64,000 nucleotides of DNA from Mycobacterium haemophilum DSM 44634 (GCF_000340435.2 NZ_CP011883.2:1150607-1214606), one strand, 5' to 3'. Numbered from the stretch's first letter, positions 25,876 through 34,379 are shown. The notes: generated from the letters alone by a model not told the origin. Numbers and translations are program-made.

Positions 25876-26145
25876 TCAGGCCAGGGCCAGGAACAGCTTT
25901 TCCAGTTCAGCCTCCGTCAACGGCGGCGTGCCGCCCCTGCTGTTGCCGCTGATGCACTCCCGCAGGCCGGCGGCGACGATCTTGAACCCGGCCCGGTCAA
26001 GCGCGCGGGAAACCGCCGCAAGTTGCGTGACCACGTCCTTGCAGTCACGGCCCTGCTCAATCATCGCGATCACCCCAGCGAGTTGTCCCTGGGCGCGGCG
26101 CAACCGATTGAGCACCGCTGTGATGCTGTCTTCGTTACCAACCAT
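25876..26145 (-). CDS. CsoR/FrmR-family repressor, CstR-like (two Cys, no His)
   Basis: An 89-residue DUF156 repressor. Cys35 (GRDCKDVVTQLAAVSRAL) and Cys64 (GLREC) keep the 29-residue spacing of the CsoR and CstR pair, but the Cu(I)-binding His of CsoR is Gly60 here. That pattern fits CstR-type persulfide/thiol sensors better than copper sensors. It would repress both its own operon with DUF302 and the divergent AhpD-like/thioredoxin genes through the palindromes at 26177-26245. Confidence 0.85.
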   Translation of the reverse strand: MVGNEDSITAVLNRLRRAQGQLAGVIAMIEQGRDCKDVVTQLAAVSRALDRAGFKIVAAGLRECISGNSRGGTPPLTEAELEKLFLALA

Positions 26146-26176
26146 TGGTCCCTCCAGATCGTACCTGAAACTATGT

Positions 26177-26245
26177 TACCCCAGGGGGTATGTGGCCGAC
26201 CGGTTATCATCGAAACGATCAGACCCGGAATACCCGTACGGGTAT
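26177..26245. promoter_or_regulatory. Two GC-rich palindromic operators for the CsoR/CstR-like repressor
   Basis: TACCCCAGGGGGTA (26177-26190) and the perfect 16-bp palindrome ATACCCGTACGGGTAT (26230-26245). Both have the TACCC-N-GGGTA form known for CsoR-family operators. They lie between the repressor start (26145) and the AhpD-like start (26262), one close to each gene. Confidence 0.8.
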
Positions 26246-26261
26246 ATGTATTATATCTGTC

Positions 26262-26642
26262 ATGAGCGAACACCAACATCATCACGAGGTACTCAATGGC
26301 CTCAACCCTCAGCACCGCGCCTTGCGACAGATGATCCCCGGGGTCTACCGCGGATTCGCAGAGATGAGCAACGCCGCGCTCACCTCAGGTGCATTGGACC
26401 GAAAAGTTAAAGAGCTCATCGCGGTCGCTGTCGGGGTGGTGGCCGGGTGCGATGGCTGTATCGCCTCGCACGCCCAGGGGGCCGCCCGCGCCGGAGCCTC
26501 CAAAGAAGAGGCCGCCGAAGCCATCGGTGTCTCCATCCTCATGCACGGGGGACCGGCGACCATCTACGGCGCTCGCGCATACGACGCATTCTGCGAATTC
26601 GCTGATGCGGGCGTCGGTACCACATCGGGATCAGCCCAATGA
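26262..26642 (+). CDS. AhpD-like carboxymuconolactone decarboxylase family protein
   Basis: A 126-residue CMD-family protein with the AhpD-type redox motif GCDGCIASH (two Cys and the following His). Such proteins act as thiol peroxidases or reductase partners. ATG 26262 lies 17 bp after the perfect operator palindrome; the open frame from 26190 would run through it. It is followed by thioredoxin after 31 bp, in the same operon. Confidence 0.88.
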   Translation: MSEHQHHHEVLNGLNPQHRALRQMIPGVYRGFAEMSNAALTSGALDRKVKELIAVAVGVVAGCDGCIASHAQGAARAGASKEEAAEAIGVSILMHGGPATIYGARAYDAFCEFADAGVGTTSGSAQ

Positions 26643-26673
26643 GAACTACATGGCCCAAGAAAGGATGTGTGCA

Positions 26674-27048
26674 ATGGCCGTAAAGAACCTCACCTTCGCC
26701 GATTTCGAATCGACGATCCTGGAAAATCCGATCGTCCTCGTCGACTTCTGGGCGCCGTGGTGCGGCCCATGCCGTGCCTTCGCGCCAGTCTTCGAACGGT
26801 CCGCCCGGGACCATCCCGACATCGTTCACGCCAAGGTCGACACCGACGCTGAGCGAGAGCTGGCGGCAGTCGCCGGCATCCGATCTGTTCCCACCACCAT
26901 GGCGTTTCGCGACGGCGTCCTGGTGCACAGCCAGTCAGGGGCGATGCCCCCGGCAGTGCTGGAAAACCTGATCGGCCAGATCAAAGCCCTCAACATGGCC
27001 ACCGTGCGCACCAAGATCGCCGAGCGCAAAGCCGCCGCAACGGCTTAG
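26674..27048 (+). CDS. Thioredoxin
   Basis: A 124-residue thioredoxin with the active site WAPWCGPCR and the cis-Pro loop SVPTTMAF. ATG 26674 follows AAAGGATG; ATG 26650 is an alternative. The frame runs open far upstream, overlapping the AhpD-like gene, which is a reading artefact. Its place behind the CstR-like operator suggests a dedicated reductant for persulfidated or oxidised proteins; the general mycobacterial thioredoxins are elsewhere. Confidence 0.9.
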   Translation: MAVKNLTFADFESTILENPIVLVDFWAPWCGPCRAFAPVFERSARDHPDIVHAKVDTDAERELAAVAGIRSVPTTMAFRDGVLVHSQSGAMPPAVLENLIGQIKALNMATVRTKIAERKAAATA

Positions 27049-27075
27049 CGCCCGGCAGTCACGACTGCAATCACC

Positions 27076-27291
27076 ATGTGTTATCCCGTGCGCTGCCGGC
27101 GTTGTGGCAAGACGACCTGGGCGGGCTGCGGCCAACACGCCGAGAATGTCATGGAATCTATGCCGCCCAATCAACGATGCGTCTGCCGTAACGCTGCCGT
27201 GGGGTCGCGGCTTTCATCGTGTGCGGCAACGAATCCCGCTGCAGCATACCGTATCCTGCTCAGGGATGCCTGGGGTGTATGGGGCGTATAG
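27076..27291 (+). CDS. Small Cys-rich protein (CxxC zinc-ribbon-like)
   Basis: The N-terminal 37 residues (MCYPVRCRRCGKTTWAGCGQHAENVM...QRCVC) match a small Cys-rich protein I recall from many actinobacteria, with CRRCGK, GCGQH and a final CVC. The known forms end soon after this point, whereas here the frame continues for about 34 low-conservation residues to 27291 and overlaps the end of the opposite gene, so the natural stop may have been lost. Function unknown; it could bind zinc. Confidence 0.5.
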   Translation: MCYPVRCRRCGKTTWAGCGQHAENVMESMPPNQRCVCRNAAVGSRLSSCAATNPAAAYRILLRDAWGVWGV

Positions 27292-27538
27292 GGCCACAGT
27301 TGAGGCCGATAATGCAACCGCCCTCATAGCTGGTGATGTAATCATCATCTCCTGAACGGTCGCCATAGTACGTGCCGGTGAAGAACCCGGAGAAAAAGAC
27401 CACCGCGACGGCCAAGACCACCGCTGCGGCGCTGGCGACGACAGCAGCCCAGGCTGCAACGGTGTTCGGCCACTTCCATCCTCGCAGTTCGGCCGAATTG
27501 TCCTCTTCCGCCACAGTTATCGGCTCGTTAGGTGACAT
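27260..27538 (-). CDS. Small single-pass membrane protein
   Basis: A 92-residue protein from ATG 27538 after a strong AAGGAAGG site. An acidic N-terminus is followed by one membrane helix (about residues 25-48, TVAAWAAVVASAAAVVLAVAVVFFSGFFTG) and a short outer tail with YYGDRSGDDDY and two Cys (GGCIIGLNCG). The pattern recalls small mycobacterial membrane proteins of unknown function. Weak DosR-type boxes lie 70-105 bp upstream. The longer open frame to 27877 overlaps the divergent peroxiredoxin gene and is not used. Confidence 0.7.
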   Translation of the reverse strand: MSPNEPITVAEEDNSAELRGWKWPNTVAAWAAVVASAAAVVLAVAVVFFSGFFTGTYYGDRSGDDDYITSYEGGCIIGLNCGPIRPIHPRHP

Positions 27539-27603
27539 GTTGCTGTCCTTCCTTACAACCAGCGACGACAACATGGATACTGCTTGTCGACCTGCCGTAC
27601 TGC

Positions 27604-27645
27604 CAAGGGCACAAAGTCGGTTACATTGGGGACCAAGATAATCCG
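27604..27645. promoter_or_regulatory. Weak pair of DosR-type boxes
   Basis: Cores GGGCACAAAGTCGG (27607-27620) and GGGACCAAGATAAT (27629-27642) are spaced 22 bp between the small membrane protein and the peroxiredoxin. Each has only one good half, so the call rests mainly on spacing and context. Confidence 0.45.
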
Positions 27646-27767
27646 TATCGCGGAAGGGACTACCGGCGCCCGGCCGATGACCATCGGCCCTACGAACGGT
27701 CGCGCGATGGGCTTCATCCTGAAGCCAGCTTGACCACGCGGGAATCATTGAGAAGGGACCATATGCC

Positions 27768-28493
27768 ATGACCGCTCCTGCAGAGCCGGCCGCCGCCACA
27801 CCTTCCATGCCACGTATCGGCGACGCAGCGCCCGCATTCACTGCCGTCACTACCCAGGGCCGAATCAGCTTTCCCACCGACTACCAAGGAAAATGGGTCA
27901 TCTTCTTCTCCCACCCAGCTGACTTCACCCCGGTCTGCACAACCGAATTCATGACTTGTGCCTCGATGCAACAACAGTTCGCTGTCTACAACACCCAACT
28001 GGTGGGTCTCTCGGTCGACGGGCTTTACAGCCACATCGCCTGGCTGCGAACCATTGAAGAGAAGATCGCCTTCCGTGATCTCAAAAATACCGAAGTCGCC
28101 TTTCCGGTAATCGAAGACGTCTCAATGGATATCGCCCGGAAATACGGGATGATCATGCCGGGCGAAGATTCGACCAAGGCAGTACGGGCGGTGTTTGTCA
28201 TCGACCCAAAGGGCACGATCCGCGCCCTCATCTACTACCCGCTAAGCCTTGGGCGTAACTTCGACGAGTTGCTGCGTGTCATCAAGGCGTTGCAGACCGC
28301 CGATCATTTCGGCATCGCAACTCCCGCGAACTGGCAGCCGGGTGAGCCCGTCATCCTCTCTGCGCCCAGCTCATCTAGCGCTGCGCAGGAGCGCATGGCA
28401 GGACACGCCGACGGCATCGAGTGCACGGACTGGTTCTTCTGCACCGAGGAACTCTCCGCTGACGCGGTTGAATCCGGCATCCGGGTCGGATAG
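27768..28493 (+). CDS. Peroxiredoxin (Prx6/archaeal AhpC-like)
   Basis: A 241-residue peroxiredoxin. The peroxidatic Cys is in PADFTPVCTTEF, and further Cys residues near the end (ECTDWFFCTEEL) resemble the resolving Cys arrangement of archaeal-type 2-Cys Prx. It reduces peroxides; the neighbouring thioredoxin and AhpD-like protein could be its reductants, which is inference. ATG 27768 follows AGAAGGG; an ATG at 27763 stops at once. The next gene starts 16 bp after its stop. Confidence 0.9.
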   Translation: MTAPAEPAAATPSMPRIGDAAPAFTAVTTQGRISFPTDYQGKWVIFFSHPADFTPVCTTEFMTCASMQQQFAVYNTQLVGLSVDGLYSHIAWLRTIEEKIAFRDLKNTEVAFPVIEDVSMDIARKYGMIMPGEDSTKAVRAVFVIDPKGTIRALIYYPLSLGRNFDELLRVIKALQTADHFGIATPANWQPGEPVILSAPSSSSAAQERMAGHADGIECTDWFFCTEELSADAVESGIRVG

Positions 28494-28509
28494 CGGCAGG
28501 GCAGTTTCG

Positions 28510-29181
28510 ATGACAGGTGGACAGCTGCCCGGATGGCGATCTGTTCTCGCTGTGATCGCTCACCCGGACGACGAGTCGTTCGGTTTGGGCGCGATCCTGT
28601 CGACGTTCGCCGAGGGGGGAGCAGAGCTAACCGTGCTATGCCTGACCCGTGGCGAGGCGTCGACACTCCATGGAGTCAGCGGCGAGCTGGGCGACATCCG
28701 GGCCCGCGAGTTGGCCGCTGCGGCCGAGGTGCTGGGGGTGTCGGAGGTACAGCTGCTGAGTTACCCGGACGGGCATCTCGCCGATACGGCCCCCGGCGAG
28801 CTGGCCATCCCGGTCATTGATTTCGCGGAACGATTCGGCACGCAGGGCTTGCTGGTGTTCGACCCGACCGGCGTTACCGGACACCCCGACCATCGGCAGG
28901 CAACCGCTGCGGCGCGGGCCGCCGCAGCCAGGCTTGACCTGCCGTTGCTGGGCTGGACGTTGCCCGCCGTCGTCGCGGATGCTCTCAACCGCGAGTACGC
29001 CACGGCGTTCGTCGGCCATCGGCGTGGCGACATCGACATGATGGTGCCCGTGGACCGGCGTCGGCAATATCAGGCGGTCCGCGAGCACCCCAGCCAGGCA
29101 CTGCCAACCAGCGTGTTGTGGAAACGGCTGGAGCTACTGGGGCCATTCGAATATCTGCGCTGGCTGACGGACACACGTTAA
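28510..29181 (+). CDS. PIG-L/LmbE family deacetylase
   Basis: A 223-residue PIG-L fold protein. The zinc motif AHPDDES is near residue 17, the third ligand region is GHPDHRQA, and LTRGEAST is another family block. Members include MshB and Mca of mycothiol metabolism, which act on GlcNAc-type substrates. This copy is shorter than MshB and lies in an apparent operon with a peroxiredoxin, so a thiol-linked deacetylation is possible but unproven. ATG 28510; the frame extends upstream inside the peroxiredoxin gene and is not used. Confidence 0.85.
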   Translation: MTGGQLPGWRSVLAVIAHPDDESFGLGAILSTFAEGGAELTVLCLTRGEASTLHGVSGELGDIRARELAAAAEVLGVSEVQLLSYPDGHLADTAPGELAIPVIDFAERFGTQGLLVFDPTGVTGHPDHRQATAAARAAAARLDLPLLGWTLPAVVADALNREYATAFVGHRRGDIDMMVPVDRRRQYQAVREHPSQALPTSVLWKRLELLGPFEYLRWLTDTR

Positions 29182-29206
29182 GCAGCCCTGCCAGTGCCCG
29201 CACTGC

Positions 29207-30457
29207 TCACCCATCGAGGAGGCCCTGCGCGCCATCACCGGCAACGCGGTCAGATGCCAGGGTCACCGGCGCGGTGCGGGTGGCGCCCGCGGTGTCGGTA
29301 TAGGTCAACACCACGGTGTCGCCGGGAGTCTTCGACAGGACCACCGCAACCAGGGCCTCAGCGCTGACGATCGCTCGGTCGTCCATCCGGGTGACCACCG
29401 TGCCGGGGTCCAGCCCGGCCGTTGCGGCGGGGCTGCCGCTTTTCACCTCGACGATCTTGGCTCCATGGGTGTCGCGGTCGCGGGTCAACCGCACACCCAG
29501 ATAGGCATGCGACGCGGTACCCGTAGCGACCAACTCGCCCACAATGCGCTTGGCTTGATCGACCGGGATAGCGAAACCGAGCCCAATCGAACCGCTCGGC
29601 CCGAGGAGGAAACCCCCGCCGGTGGTCCATATCAACGAGTTCAGGCCGACGAGATCGCCGTTGCTGTCGATCAGCGCTCCACCCGAACTCCCCGGGTTGA
29701 TTGCCGCGTCGGTCTGGATGGTGTCGAGCGCCGTCCGATGGCCGGTGACGTCGATCGGAGGGGTGAGTATCGGCCGGTGCAGCGCACTGATGATGCCGGT
29801 CGTCACGGTGCTCTCGAGGCCCAGCGGTGCCCCGACCGCCACCACCGACTGACCGACGCGAAGCTTGGCCGAGGAGCCAAGGGTGATGGGGGTAAGCCCA
29901 GAAATGCCTTGCGCGCGAACAACTGCGACGTCGGTGGTCAGGTCCGTGCCAACCACACTAAACGATGCGGTGCGGCCGTCGGCGAAGGTGGCCACTCTTT
30001 TTGGTGGGGCATCGGCGTCAGGGCTGGCATCGAAGCCGGACACGACGTGGCTACTGGTCAGGATCAGGCCGTCGGCAGTCAAGACAATGCCCGAGCCCTC
30101 TTCGGACTGGCGACCGGTGTTGGTCTCCAGCTTGACAACACTGGGTACCGCCTTGGCGGCAGCGCGCTCAAGGGAGGAGCTTGGTAATTCAGCCACCGGC
30201 CAGGTGGCTGAGGTCCCGCTGCCGGCGCGTTCGTAACCGAATGGGTCGGTAGCCAGTACAGCGGTTGCCGCACTGATCCCGGAGATCGCTGCCACCGCTA
30301 GCGTGCCGGCGAACAGTTTCCAATTGCGGAAAATGCTCTGCCGCAGCACATCTACTGCGGTTGCGGCCTGTTCAGGGGGGAGAACTGTGGGCACGCTGCC
30401 GGTCTCGGGCTTTGTTGATGCCCGCGCATACAGCTGGTACGTGACCCGGTAGGCCAT
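29207..30457 (-). CDS. HtrA/DegP-type membrane serine protease with PDZ domain
   Basis: A 416-residue HtrA family protease. A cytosolic N-terminus is followed by a membrane anchor (about 48-70), a trypsin-like domain with His137 (TSSHVV), Asp176 (TTDVAVV) and Ser258 (NPGSSGGAL), and a C-terminal PDZ domain (about 310-400). It degrades or refolds proteins outside the membrane. ATG 30457 follows AGGAG. A strong DosR-type box pair lies 60-100 bp upstream, linking it to hypoxia. It resembles the mycobacterial PepD/HtrA group, but I cannot assign it to one of them. Confidence 0.9.
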   Translation of the reverse strand: MAYRVTYQLYARASTKPETGSVPTVLPPEQAATAVDVLRQSIFRNWKLFAGTLAVAAISGISAATAVLATDPFGYERAGSGTSATWPVAELPSSSLERAAAKAVPSVVKLETNTGRQSEEGSGIVLTADGLILTSSHVVSGFDASPDADAPPKRVATFADGRTASFSVVGTDLTTDVAVVRAQGISGLTPITLGSSAKLRVGQSVVAVGAPLGLESTVTTGIISALHRPILTPPIDVTGHRTALDTIQTDAAINPGSSGGALIDSNGDLVGLNSLIWTTGGGFLLGPSGSIGLGFAIPVDQAKRIVGELVATGTASHAYLGVRLTRDRDTHGAKIVEVKSGSPAATAGLDPGTVVTRMDDRAIVSAEALVAVVLSKTPGDTVVLTYTDTAGATRTAPVTLASDRVAGDGAQGLLDG

Positions 30458-30515
30458 GGTGCTCCTTGGCTAGCAGTGGTGTCGATTCCATCGTGAGTGC
30501 GGCAGGTCGGCGGCG

Positions 30516-30557
30516 ATAGGGACCGAAGTCCTGTGCCGGTGGGGCATTGGTCGCCGG
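30516..30557. promoter_or_regulatory. Pair of DosR-type boxes upstream of the HtrA-type protease
   Basis: Cores GGGACCGAAGTCCT (30519-30532) and GGGGCATTGGTCGC (30541-30554), spaced 22 bp, in the 143 bp between two minus-strand genes. Confidence 0.85.
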
Positions 30558-30600
30558 GTTGAATCTTGAAGCGCCCGTGCGCTGGCGCTGCAGCTGCACG

Positions 30601-31506
30601 CTAGCGTCGGCGGGCGACGATCACCGGTACGCGAGCCGCATGCACGACGGCCATACTGACCGATCCGAGCAGCATTCCGGTGAATCCGCCGCGCCCGTGG
30701 CTACCGACCACGACGAGCTGAGCCCAGCGCGCCCTGTCGAGAAGGTGGCGGGCCGGGTGATCCCACACCACCAGCCGATGAACGGTGACATCGGGGTAGC
30801 GCTCCTGCCAGCCGGCTAGGCGTTCGGCAAGGATTCGGTTGGCCGCGGATTCCAACTCCCCCGATTCCATGGTCAGGACTCTTCCCATTTCCGCGTCAGT
30901 CCAGGCATGGAGGGCGACCAAGTCGGCGTTACGCCAGGACGCCTCGTCGAACGCGATGGCGGTGGCCAACTCCGAGACCGGCGAACCGTCAACGCCGACA
31001 AGTACCGATGACCCCATGGGTTGCGGCAGTGAAGCCAGTTCACTAGGCATCACCGCGACCGGACAGCGGGCATGGTGGACCAACGCGGAGCTGACCGATC
31101 CGAGTAGAGCGCGGCGCCAGGTACTTTGGCCGCGAGACCCAACCACCACCATCTCAGCGTCCGTGGATTGCTCGACAAGCGTCGCCGCGGGTGCCGAGAC
31201 AAACACTTCAGCGTTGATCTTGAGGCTGCCGTGGCCCGCGGCGCTATCTTCGGCGACCTTGATTGCATCGTTAAGCATCTGCCGGGCGTCTTCTTCCCGC
31301 TGTTCGACGAACTCGGCCGGGATAGGGGCCGCGGGCGACACAAGAACTGGTGCGCCGAGCACCGGTGGTGCGGTGACCACGTGGACGAGGGTGAGTGGGC
31401 TGTTACGCATCGTCGCTTCGTGTGCGGCCCATCGTACCGCCGCCACCGAAGACGGTGACCCGTCGACACCGACCAAGATTCCTGAATGTGGCAGGGAACG
31501 GCGCAC
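30601..31506 (-). CDS. Universal stress protein, tandem Usp domains
   Basis: A 301-residue protein with two Usp domains (GVDGSPSSVAAVRWAA, VGSRGQSTWRRALLGSVSSALVHHARCPVAV; GVDGSPVSELATAIAFDEAS, VGSHGRGGFTGMLLGSVSMAVVHAARVPVIVARR), each with the ATP-loop pattern. It resembles Rv2005c, especially in the second half. GTG 31506 follows AGGAAGGTGA. DosR-type boxes lie about 65-100 bp upstream. Confidence 0.9.
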   Translation of the reverse strand: MRRSLPHSGILVGVDGSPSSVAAVRWAAHEATMRNSPLTLVHVVTAPPVLGAPVLVSPAAPIPAEFVEQREEDARQMLNDAIKVAEDSAAGHGSLKINAEVFVSAPAATLVEQSTDAEMVVVGSRGQSTWRRALLGSVSSALVHHARCPVAVMPSELASLPQPMGSSVLVGVDGSPVSELATAIAFDEASWRNADLVALHAWTDAEMGRVLTMESGELESAANRILAERLAGWQERYPDVTVHRLVVWDHPARHLLDRARWAQLVVVGSHGRGGFTGMLLGSVSMAVVHAARVPVIVARRR

Positions 31507-31565
31507 TGCATCACCTTCCTACATCGATCGCCCTCAACACAGTAGAAAATGGGGCTGTCATCGGT

Positions 31566-31607
31566 CAGGAGGCATTGGTCCCAACAACGATGGACATACG
31601 CCACTTC
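31566..31607. promoter_or_regulatory. DosR-type boxes upstream of the universal stress gene
   Basis: Core GAGGCATTGGTCCC (31569-31582) is good; TGGACATACGCCAC (31591-31604), 22 bp away, is a weak partner. Confidence 0.65.
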
Positions 31608-31676
31608 AGTTTCGTTGACTGAACAACGTCGCCGCCAGCGCTGCGGGGCCCCAGTCGAGGGCCATCGCCGATGATC

Positions 31677-31718
31677 GCGCCGACGAATGGCCCTGCGACG
31701 CAGGACTTCGGTCCCTAC
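31677..31718. promoter_or_regulatory. Pair of DosR-type boxes upstream of hspX
   Basis: Cores CCGACGAATGGCCC (31680-31693) and AGGACTTCGGTCCC (31702-31715), spaced 22 bp, 67 bp before the hspX start. The M. tuberculosis hspX promoter has the same paired design. Confidence 0.85.
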
Positions 31719-31781
31719 CGCACCAACCTGTCAAGTGATCGGATCGAAGTTGTCAGTTCACCTAAGGCCTGAGGAGGCATC

Positions 31782-32213
31782 ATGACAACCCTTCCCGTTC
31801 GGCGTCGGACGCGTTCGCTCTTTCCGGAGTTGTCGGAGTGGTTCACCGGTTTACCGTCGTTCGCCGGACTCCAGCCGGTTTTCGAGAGGCGGATGATGCG
31901 GCTAGAGGACGAGATGAAGGACGGCAACTATGAGGTACGCGCTGAGCTTCCCGGTATCGATCCGGTCAAGGACGTCGACGTCACCGTGCATGATGGTCTG
32001 CTGACGATCAAAGCGGAGCGCAGCGAGAAGAAGGATTTCGACGGGCGGTCCGAATTCTCCTACGGCTCGTTCGAACGTACGGTGTCGCTACCGGCGGGCG
32101 CCAACGAAGACGACATCAACGCTACCTACGACAAGGGAATTCTCACGGTGTCCGTACCAGTCACCGAGGCGAAGCCCACCGAAAAGCACGTCCAGATCCA
32201 ATCCGCGAGTTGA
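31782..32213 (+). CDS. hspX: Alpha-crystallin small heat-shock protein HspX (Acr)
   Basis: A 143-residue small heat-shock protein almost collinear with Rv2031c (LPVRRRTRSLFPELSEWF, MMRLEDEMKDGNYEVRAELPGIDPVKDVDVTV, SEFSYGSFERTVSLPAGANEDDI, YDKGILTVSVPV). The alpha-crystallin domain covers about residues 40-135. It is the major dormancy chaperone of mycobacteria, holding unfolded proteins in an ATP-independent way. ATG 31782 follows a GAGGAGG-like site. A perfect hairpin follows the stop. Confidence 0.97.
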   Translation: MTTLPVRRRTRSLFPELSEWFTGLPSFAGLQPVFERRMMRLEDEMKDGNYEVRAELPGIDPVKDVDVTVHDGLLTIKAERSEKKDFDGRSEFSYGSFERTVSLPAGANEDDINATYDKGILTVSVPVTEAKPTEKHVQIQSAS

Positions 32214-32220
32214 CGTGACC

Positions 32221-32255
32221 CCCCGGTCCCGGAGCACGGCGCTCCGGGACCGGGG
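32221..32255 (+). terminator. Strong hairpin after hspX
   Basis: A perfect 15-bp stem (32221-32235 with 32241-32255) and a five-base loop, eight bases after the hspX stop and without a T run, as is common for mycobacterial terminators. It would reduce read-through into the Rv2030c-like gene or protect the hspX mRNA end. Confidence 0.8.
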
Positions 32256-32336
32256 GAGCGATTTATCACTGGTCGTCACCGCGAGAAAGCACATGATTAT
32301 GAGACTTCAGACTTCGAATTCTGCCGGCGGCCGGTC

Positions 32337-34379
32337 ATGACTCGAACGGCTGACCTTGGGAGGCGCGCGCCCCGACGTATGTTCCGCGACCGCCGGGAGG
32401 CCGGTCAGGTGCTGGCCGACCTGCTGGGCGCTTACCGTGACCGCAAGGACGTGGTGGTGCTGGGACTGGCACGTGGAGGACTACCCGTCGCGTGGGAGGT
32501 CGCAGCCAGGCTGCGGGCACCGCTGGATGCCTTCGTGGTACGCAAACTCGGCGCACCCGGACACGAAGAGTTCGCGGTCGGCGCTTTGGCCAGCGGTGGC
32601 CGCGTCGTGATCAATGACGATGTGGTGCGGGGATTGCGGATCACGCCTCAGCAGCTGCGCGATATCGCCGAACGCGAAGGGCGCGAGCTGGTCCGGCGCG
32701 AGGCCGCCTATCGCGGCGGACAGCCCCCTGCCGACGTGACCGGAAAGACCGTCATCCTGGTCGATGACGGGTTGGCCACCGGGGCAAGCATGTTCGCCGC
32801 GGTGCAAGCATTGCGTGAAGCCGAGCCCGCGCAGATCGTGATCGCCGTGCCGGCGGCCCCGGAATCGACCTGCCGGGAATTCGCCGGCATTGTGGACGAC
32901 GTCGTCTGTGCCACCATGCCTACACCCTTTCTCGCTGTGGGCGAGTCATTTTGGGACTTCCGCCAGATCAGCGATGAAGAAGTTAGGGAACTACTGGCCA
33001 CTCCCACCATGGGTGCCGCAGTAACGGTCGCCCAACCCGAAGCCACCGCAGCTGAGGTGATCAGACGCGTCGCTGTCGCGGCACCGGCCGGTGTTCCTCC
33101 GACGGACGCCTTGGAAAAGCTGATCGGCGACGCGCGGATCGTTTTGATCGGCGAAAGTTCACACGGCACGCATGAGTTCTATGAGGCGCGCGCCGCCATC
33201 ACGAAATGGCTGATCGAGCAGATGGGCTTCTGTGCCGTCGCCGCGGAAGCCGACTGGCCCGACGCCTACCGGGTGAACCGGTATGTTCGCGGGCTTGGCG
33301 ACGACAAGAACGCCGAGGAGGCGCTGAGCGGGTTTGAGCGTTTCCCCGCCTGGATGTGGCGTAACGTCGTGGTCCGCGAATTCACCGAGTGGCTACACGG
33401 CCACAATCAACGATGCCGGTCGGCAGGCCGTCGGGAATCCGGATTCTACGGCTTGGACCTCTACAGCCTGCATCGCTCGATGAGCGAGGTGATCGCCTAT
33501 CTCGACAAGGTCGACCCTACTGCTGCGTCCCGGGCACGCCAGCGCTACGCGTGCTTCGACCATGCCTCGTCCGACGACGGCCAGGCCTACGGATTCGCCG
33601 CGGCGTTCGGCGCCGGCCCATCGTGCGAACGACAAGCAATCGAGCAGCTGGTCGAATTCCAGCGCAATGCACTGGATTACGCGCGCCGTGACGGGCTGAT
33701 CGCCGAGGACGAGGCGTTCTACGCGCAGCAGAACGCACAAACCGTCCGCAACGCGGAGGTGTACTACCGTGCGATGTTCAGCGGACGGGTCACATCGTGG
33801 AACCTCCGCGACGCGCACATGGCCCAAACCTTGCAGGCGCTGTTGACGCATTTGGGCCGCCGCCAGACCAAAGCGGCGCGAATTGTCGTTTGGGCACACA
33901 ACTCTCACGTTGGTGATGCCCGGGCCACCGAAATGGGCGCTGACGGGCAGCTCACGCTGGGGCAGCTCGTCCGCGAGCGCTACCGCGAGGAATCGCGTCT
34001 CATCGGGTTCACCACGTATACCGGCACGGTCACCGCTGCCAGCGAATGGGGAGCCGTCGCGGAACGCAAGGCCGTCCGGGCGGCGCTCAACGGAAGCGTG
34101 GAAGAACTGTTTCATGAGACCGGTGGTCGCGCGTTCTTGGTGTCACCCATCATCAACCGCGACGCCGACGAACCGTTGGGTGCCGTTCGGCTGGGACGCG
34201 CCATCGGCGTTATCTATCAGCCAGCAACCGAGCGCCAGAGCCACTACTTCCACACCCGGCCCGCCGATCAGTTTGACGCGATCATTCATATCGACCAGAC
34301 CAGGGCGCTGGAACCGCTTGAGGTGACCAGTCAGTGGATCGCCGGAGAAACCCCGGAAACCTATCCGACCGGCTTGTAG
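32337..34379 (+). CDS. Rv2030c-like phosphoribosyltransferase plus erythromycin-esterase-like protein
   Basis: A 680-residue fusion matching Rv2030c. Residues 1-220 are a type I phosphoribosyltransferase domain (VVVLGLARGGLPVAWEVA, PRPP loop VILVDDGLATGASM). Residues 245-680 resemble erythromycin esterase/EreA (IGESSHGTHEFYEARAAITKWLIEQMGFCAVAAEADWPDAYRVNRYV, with the Glu and His residues of that family). The natural substrate is unknown; EreA-like chemistry is hydrolysis of a cyclic ester. It follows hspX and precedes pfkB, the same order as Rv2031c-Rv2029c. Confidence 0.9.
   Translation: MTRTADLGRRAPRRMFRDRREAGQVLADLLGAYRDRKDVVVLGLARGGLPVAWEVAARLRAPLDAFVVRKLGAPGHEEFAVGALASGGRVVINDDVVRGLRITPQQLRDIAEREGRELVRREAAYRGGQPPADVTGKTVILVDDGLATGASMFAAVQALREAEPAQIVIAVPAAPESTCREFAGIVDDVVCATMPTPFLAVGESFWDFRQISDEEVRELLATPTMGAAVTVAQPEATAAEVIRRVAVAAPAGVPPTDALEKLIGDARIVLIGESSHGTHEFYEARAAITKWLIEQMGFCAVAAEADWPDAYRVNRYVRGLGDDKNAEEALSGFERFPAWMWRNVVVREFTEWLHGHNQRCRSAGRRESGFYGLDLYSLHRSMSEVIAYLDKVDPTAASRARQRYACFDHASSDDGQAYGFAAAFGAGPSCERQAIEQLVEFQRNALDYARRDGLIAEDEAFYAQQNAQTVRNAEVYYRAMFSGRVTSWNLRDAHMAQTLQALLTHLGRRQTKAARIVVWAHNSHVGDARATEMGADGQLTLGQLVRERYREESRLIGFTTYTGTVTAASEWGAVAERKAVRAALNGSVEELFHETGGRAFLVSPIINRDADEPLGAVRLGRAIGVIYQPATERQSHYFHTRPADQFDAIIHIDQTRALEPLEVTSQWIAGETPETYPTGL

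Noticed and set aside
27656..27669. Core GGGACTACCGGCGC as a third DosR box upstream of the small membrane protein
   Set aside because: Its second half does not match and its distance to the neighbouring box (27 bp) breaks the 21-23 bp rule.
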